Position numbers and translations under genes: made by a program. Positions 6,102-7,469 of a DNA stretch of 7,469 nucleotides are shown here, piece after piece (the first letter of the stretch is position 1; each line of letters begins with the position of its first letter). Source of the stretch: Lachnospiraceae bacterium (GTDB lineage Bacteria; Bacillota; Clostridia; Lachnospirales; Lachnospiraceae). The notes under the pieces are model-generated. The model had not been told where the DNA came from. It made no database searches and saw nothing but the letters and a program-made list of their open reading frames with translations. The stretch covers positions 1 to 7,469 of the forward strand of contig DNJW01000319.1 of assembly GCA_003488965.1 (NCBI GenBank), written 5' to 3'.

Positions 6102-7469
6102 TTAATGTTTTCCGCAGCACTGCTTATACTTTTTCCCGCTTCCGCAAGGACAAGGGTCGTTCGGATATACTTTTTCTGTTTCCCGTTTTACCGGTCCCTT
6201 CTGTACCGAGTCGTCCTTATTGGTACCGGTTACCTTGGCCACCTGTTCTCTTTCCACTTTCTGCTCAATGCGTACGTGGAACAGCAGACGTACTGTTTCT
6301 TCCTTGATATTCTGGGTCATCTCGTCGAACATTTCATAGCCGCTCAGCTTATATTCTACCAGCGGGTCTCTCTGTCCGTAAGCCTGCAGCCCCACGCCCT
6401 GACGCAGCTGTTCCATATCGTCGATATGGTCCATCCATTTTCTGTCAATCACCTTCAAAAGAATTACTCTCTCGATTTCACGCATTGCTTCCGGGTTGGG
6501 GAATTCTGCTTCTTTCGTTTCATACAGCTTCACGGCCTCTTCTTTCAGCTGCTGTTTTAGGCTGTTTTTCTTCGGCTTCAATACCCTTCCTGTATTCACC
6601 GGGCGGATTGGTATCGTAGGCAGCAGCAATGCATTCAGCTCTCCGAAATCCCAGTCCTCAATATCCGCTTCATCGCTGATACTGATATCCACTGCATTTT
6701 CCGCAATATCCGTAATCATTTTAAAAATGGAATCCCGCATGCTTTCTCCGCTTAAAACCTGCCTGCGTTCTTCATATATAATTTCCCTCTGCTCGTTCAT
6801 TACCTGGTCGTATTCCAGCAGATTTTTACGGATACCAAAGTTATTATTCTCTATCTTCTTCTGGGCAGACTCAATAGCCTTCGTCAAGGATTTATGCTCA
6901 ATTTCCTGATTTTCCGGGATTCCCAGCGCATTAAACATGCCGATTAGCCGTTCGGAACCGAACAGCCTCATCAAATCGTCCTGCAGGGAGATGTAGAACT
7001 TGGATTCCCCCGGATCCCCCTGACGTCCGCTTCGTCCGCGCAGCTGGTTGTCAATACGTCTTGACTCATGGCGTTCCGTACCGATAATTTTCAGCCCTCC
7101 GGCCGCTCTCGCTTCATCGTCCAGCTTAATATCCGTACCGCGCCCTGCCATATTGGTGGCAATGGTAACCGCCCCATGGACACCGGCATCGGCAACAATT
7201 TCCGCTTCCAGTTCATGGAACTTGGCATTCAGTACTTTATGGGTAATACCGCTCTTCGTCAGCATCCTGCTGATTTCTTCCGACGCCTCTATGGTAATCG
7301 TACCTACCAGCACCGGCTGCCCTTTGGCATGAGCCTCCTTCACCGCCTCCACGATGGCATGCAGCTTTTCCTTTCTTGTCTTATACACTGCATCCTGCAA
7401 ATCCTTCCTTATCACCGGCATATTGGTAGGAATCTCGATAACATCCATCCCGTAAATATCACGGAATTC
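6102..7469 (-). CDS. secA: Preprotein translocase ATPase SecA, C-terminal part
   Basis: The last 455 residues of SecA; the gene continues past the right edge, and codons EFRDIYG precede the first methionine seen inside the window. SecA drives secretory proteins through SecYEG by ATP hydrolysis at the cytoplasmic membrane. The second helicase-like nucleotide-binding domain is present, with motif [14 protein letters not shown] (about 104-116 of this fragment) and motif [24 protein letters not shown] with QGDPG (about 130-154). The helical scaffold and wing regions follow ([44 protein letters not shown]). The C-terminus is an intact zinc-binding SEC-C tail, [13 protein letters not shown], with cysteines at about 440, 442, 451 and 452, used for SecB or ribosome contact in some species. 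No frameshift or key-residue loss is seen. The ATP-binding P-loop half lies outside the window. Confidence 0.97.
   Translation of the reverse strand, partial: EFRDIYGMDVIEIPTNMPVIRKDLQDAVYKTRKEKLHAIVEAVKEAHAKGQPVLVGTITIEASEEISRMLTKSGITHKVLNAKFHELEAEIVADAGVHGAVTIATNMAGRGTDIKLDDEARAAGGLKIIGTERHESRRIDNQLRGRSGRQGDPGESKFYISLQDDLMRLFGSERLIGMFNALGIPENQEIEHKSLTKAIESAQKKIENNNFGIRKNLLEYDQVMNEQREIIYEERRQVLSGESMRDSIFKMITDIAENAVDISISDEADIEDWDFGELNALLLPTIPIRPVNTGRVLKPKKNSLKQQLKEEAVKLYETKEAEFPNPEAMREIERVILLKVIDRKWMDHIDDMEQLRQGVGLQAYGQRDPLVEYKLSGYEMFDEMTQNIKEETVRLLFHVRIEQKVEREQVAKVTGTNKDDSVQKGPVKRETEKVYPNDPCPCGSGKKYKQCCGKH

Noticed and set aside
7464..7469. The window ends exactly on GAATTC, an EcoRI site, hinting at a clone boundary.
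   Set aside because: The bases are in frame and encode a normal SecA glutamate-phenylalanine, so coincidence cannot be excluded and nothing biological follows.

Overview
The window looks like a chromosomal segment of a spore-forming, low-to-moderate GC Gram-positive bacterium of the Clostridia, most likely Lachnospiraceae. The reasons are the neighbouring secA and prfB genes (a common Firmicutes order), a prfB with a programmed +1 frameshift, a clostridial-type agr peptide-signalling locus, and two sites resembling Spo0A boxes. The genus is inferred from gene style only; no database search was possible.

Layout. 1-185 is non-coding and holds candidate regulatory sites plus a promoter reading right. 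186-910 (+) carries agrB and a 43-residue agrD overlapping it by four bases (ATGA). 918-967 holds overlapping hairpins between the convergent gene ends. 965-2521 (-) encodes an AT-rich Schlafen/AlbA_2-type protein with a GHKL-like ATP-binding region and a C-terminal winged helix, joined by a 7-residue tandem-repeat linker. 2578-3882 (-) is an AgrC-like GHKL sensor kinase and 3888-4607 (-) an AgrA-like LytTR response regulator, with a good promoter at 4682-4710. A strong hairpin at 4743-4790 separates this operon from prfB (4840-5965, -). A second hairpin (6025-6052) separates prfB from the C-terminal two fifths or more of secA (6102-7469, -), which runs off the right edge.

How the genes may work together. 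AgrB would process AgrD into a cyclic autoinducer. The kinase would sense it and phosphorylate the LytTR regulator, which would feed back on a promoter. Unlike the usual agrBDCA order on one strand, the peptide genes and the two-component genes are convergent, and an unrelated-looking ATPase/HTH gene lies between them just downstream of the kinase. AgrD has serine where most characterised AgrD peptides have the ring-forming cysteine, so the predicted signal is a lactone rather than a thiolactone. Upstream of agrB there is a 21-bp-spaced direct repeat, the geometry of LytTR operators, and a tandem Spo0A-box-like site. Together these would be consistent with a quorum-sensing module tied to both its own regulator and sporulation entry. 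The regulatory links are inferences from sequence pattern.
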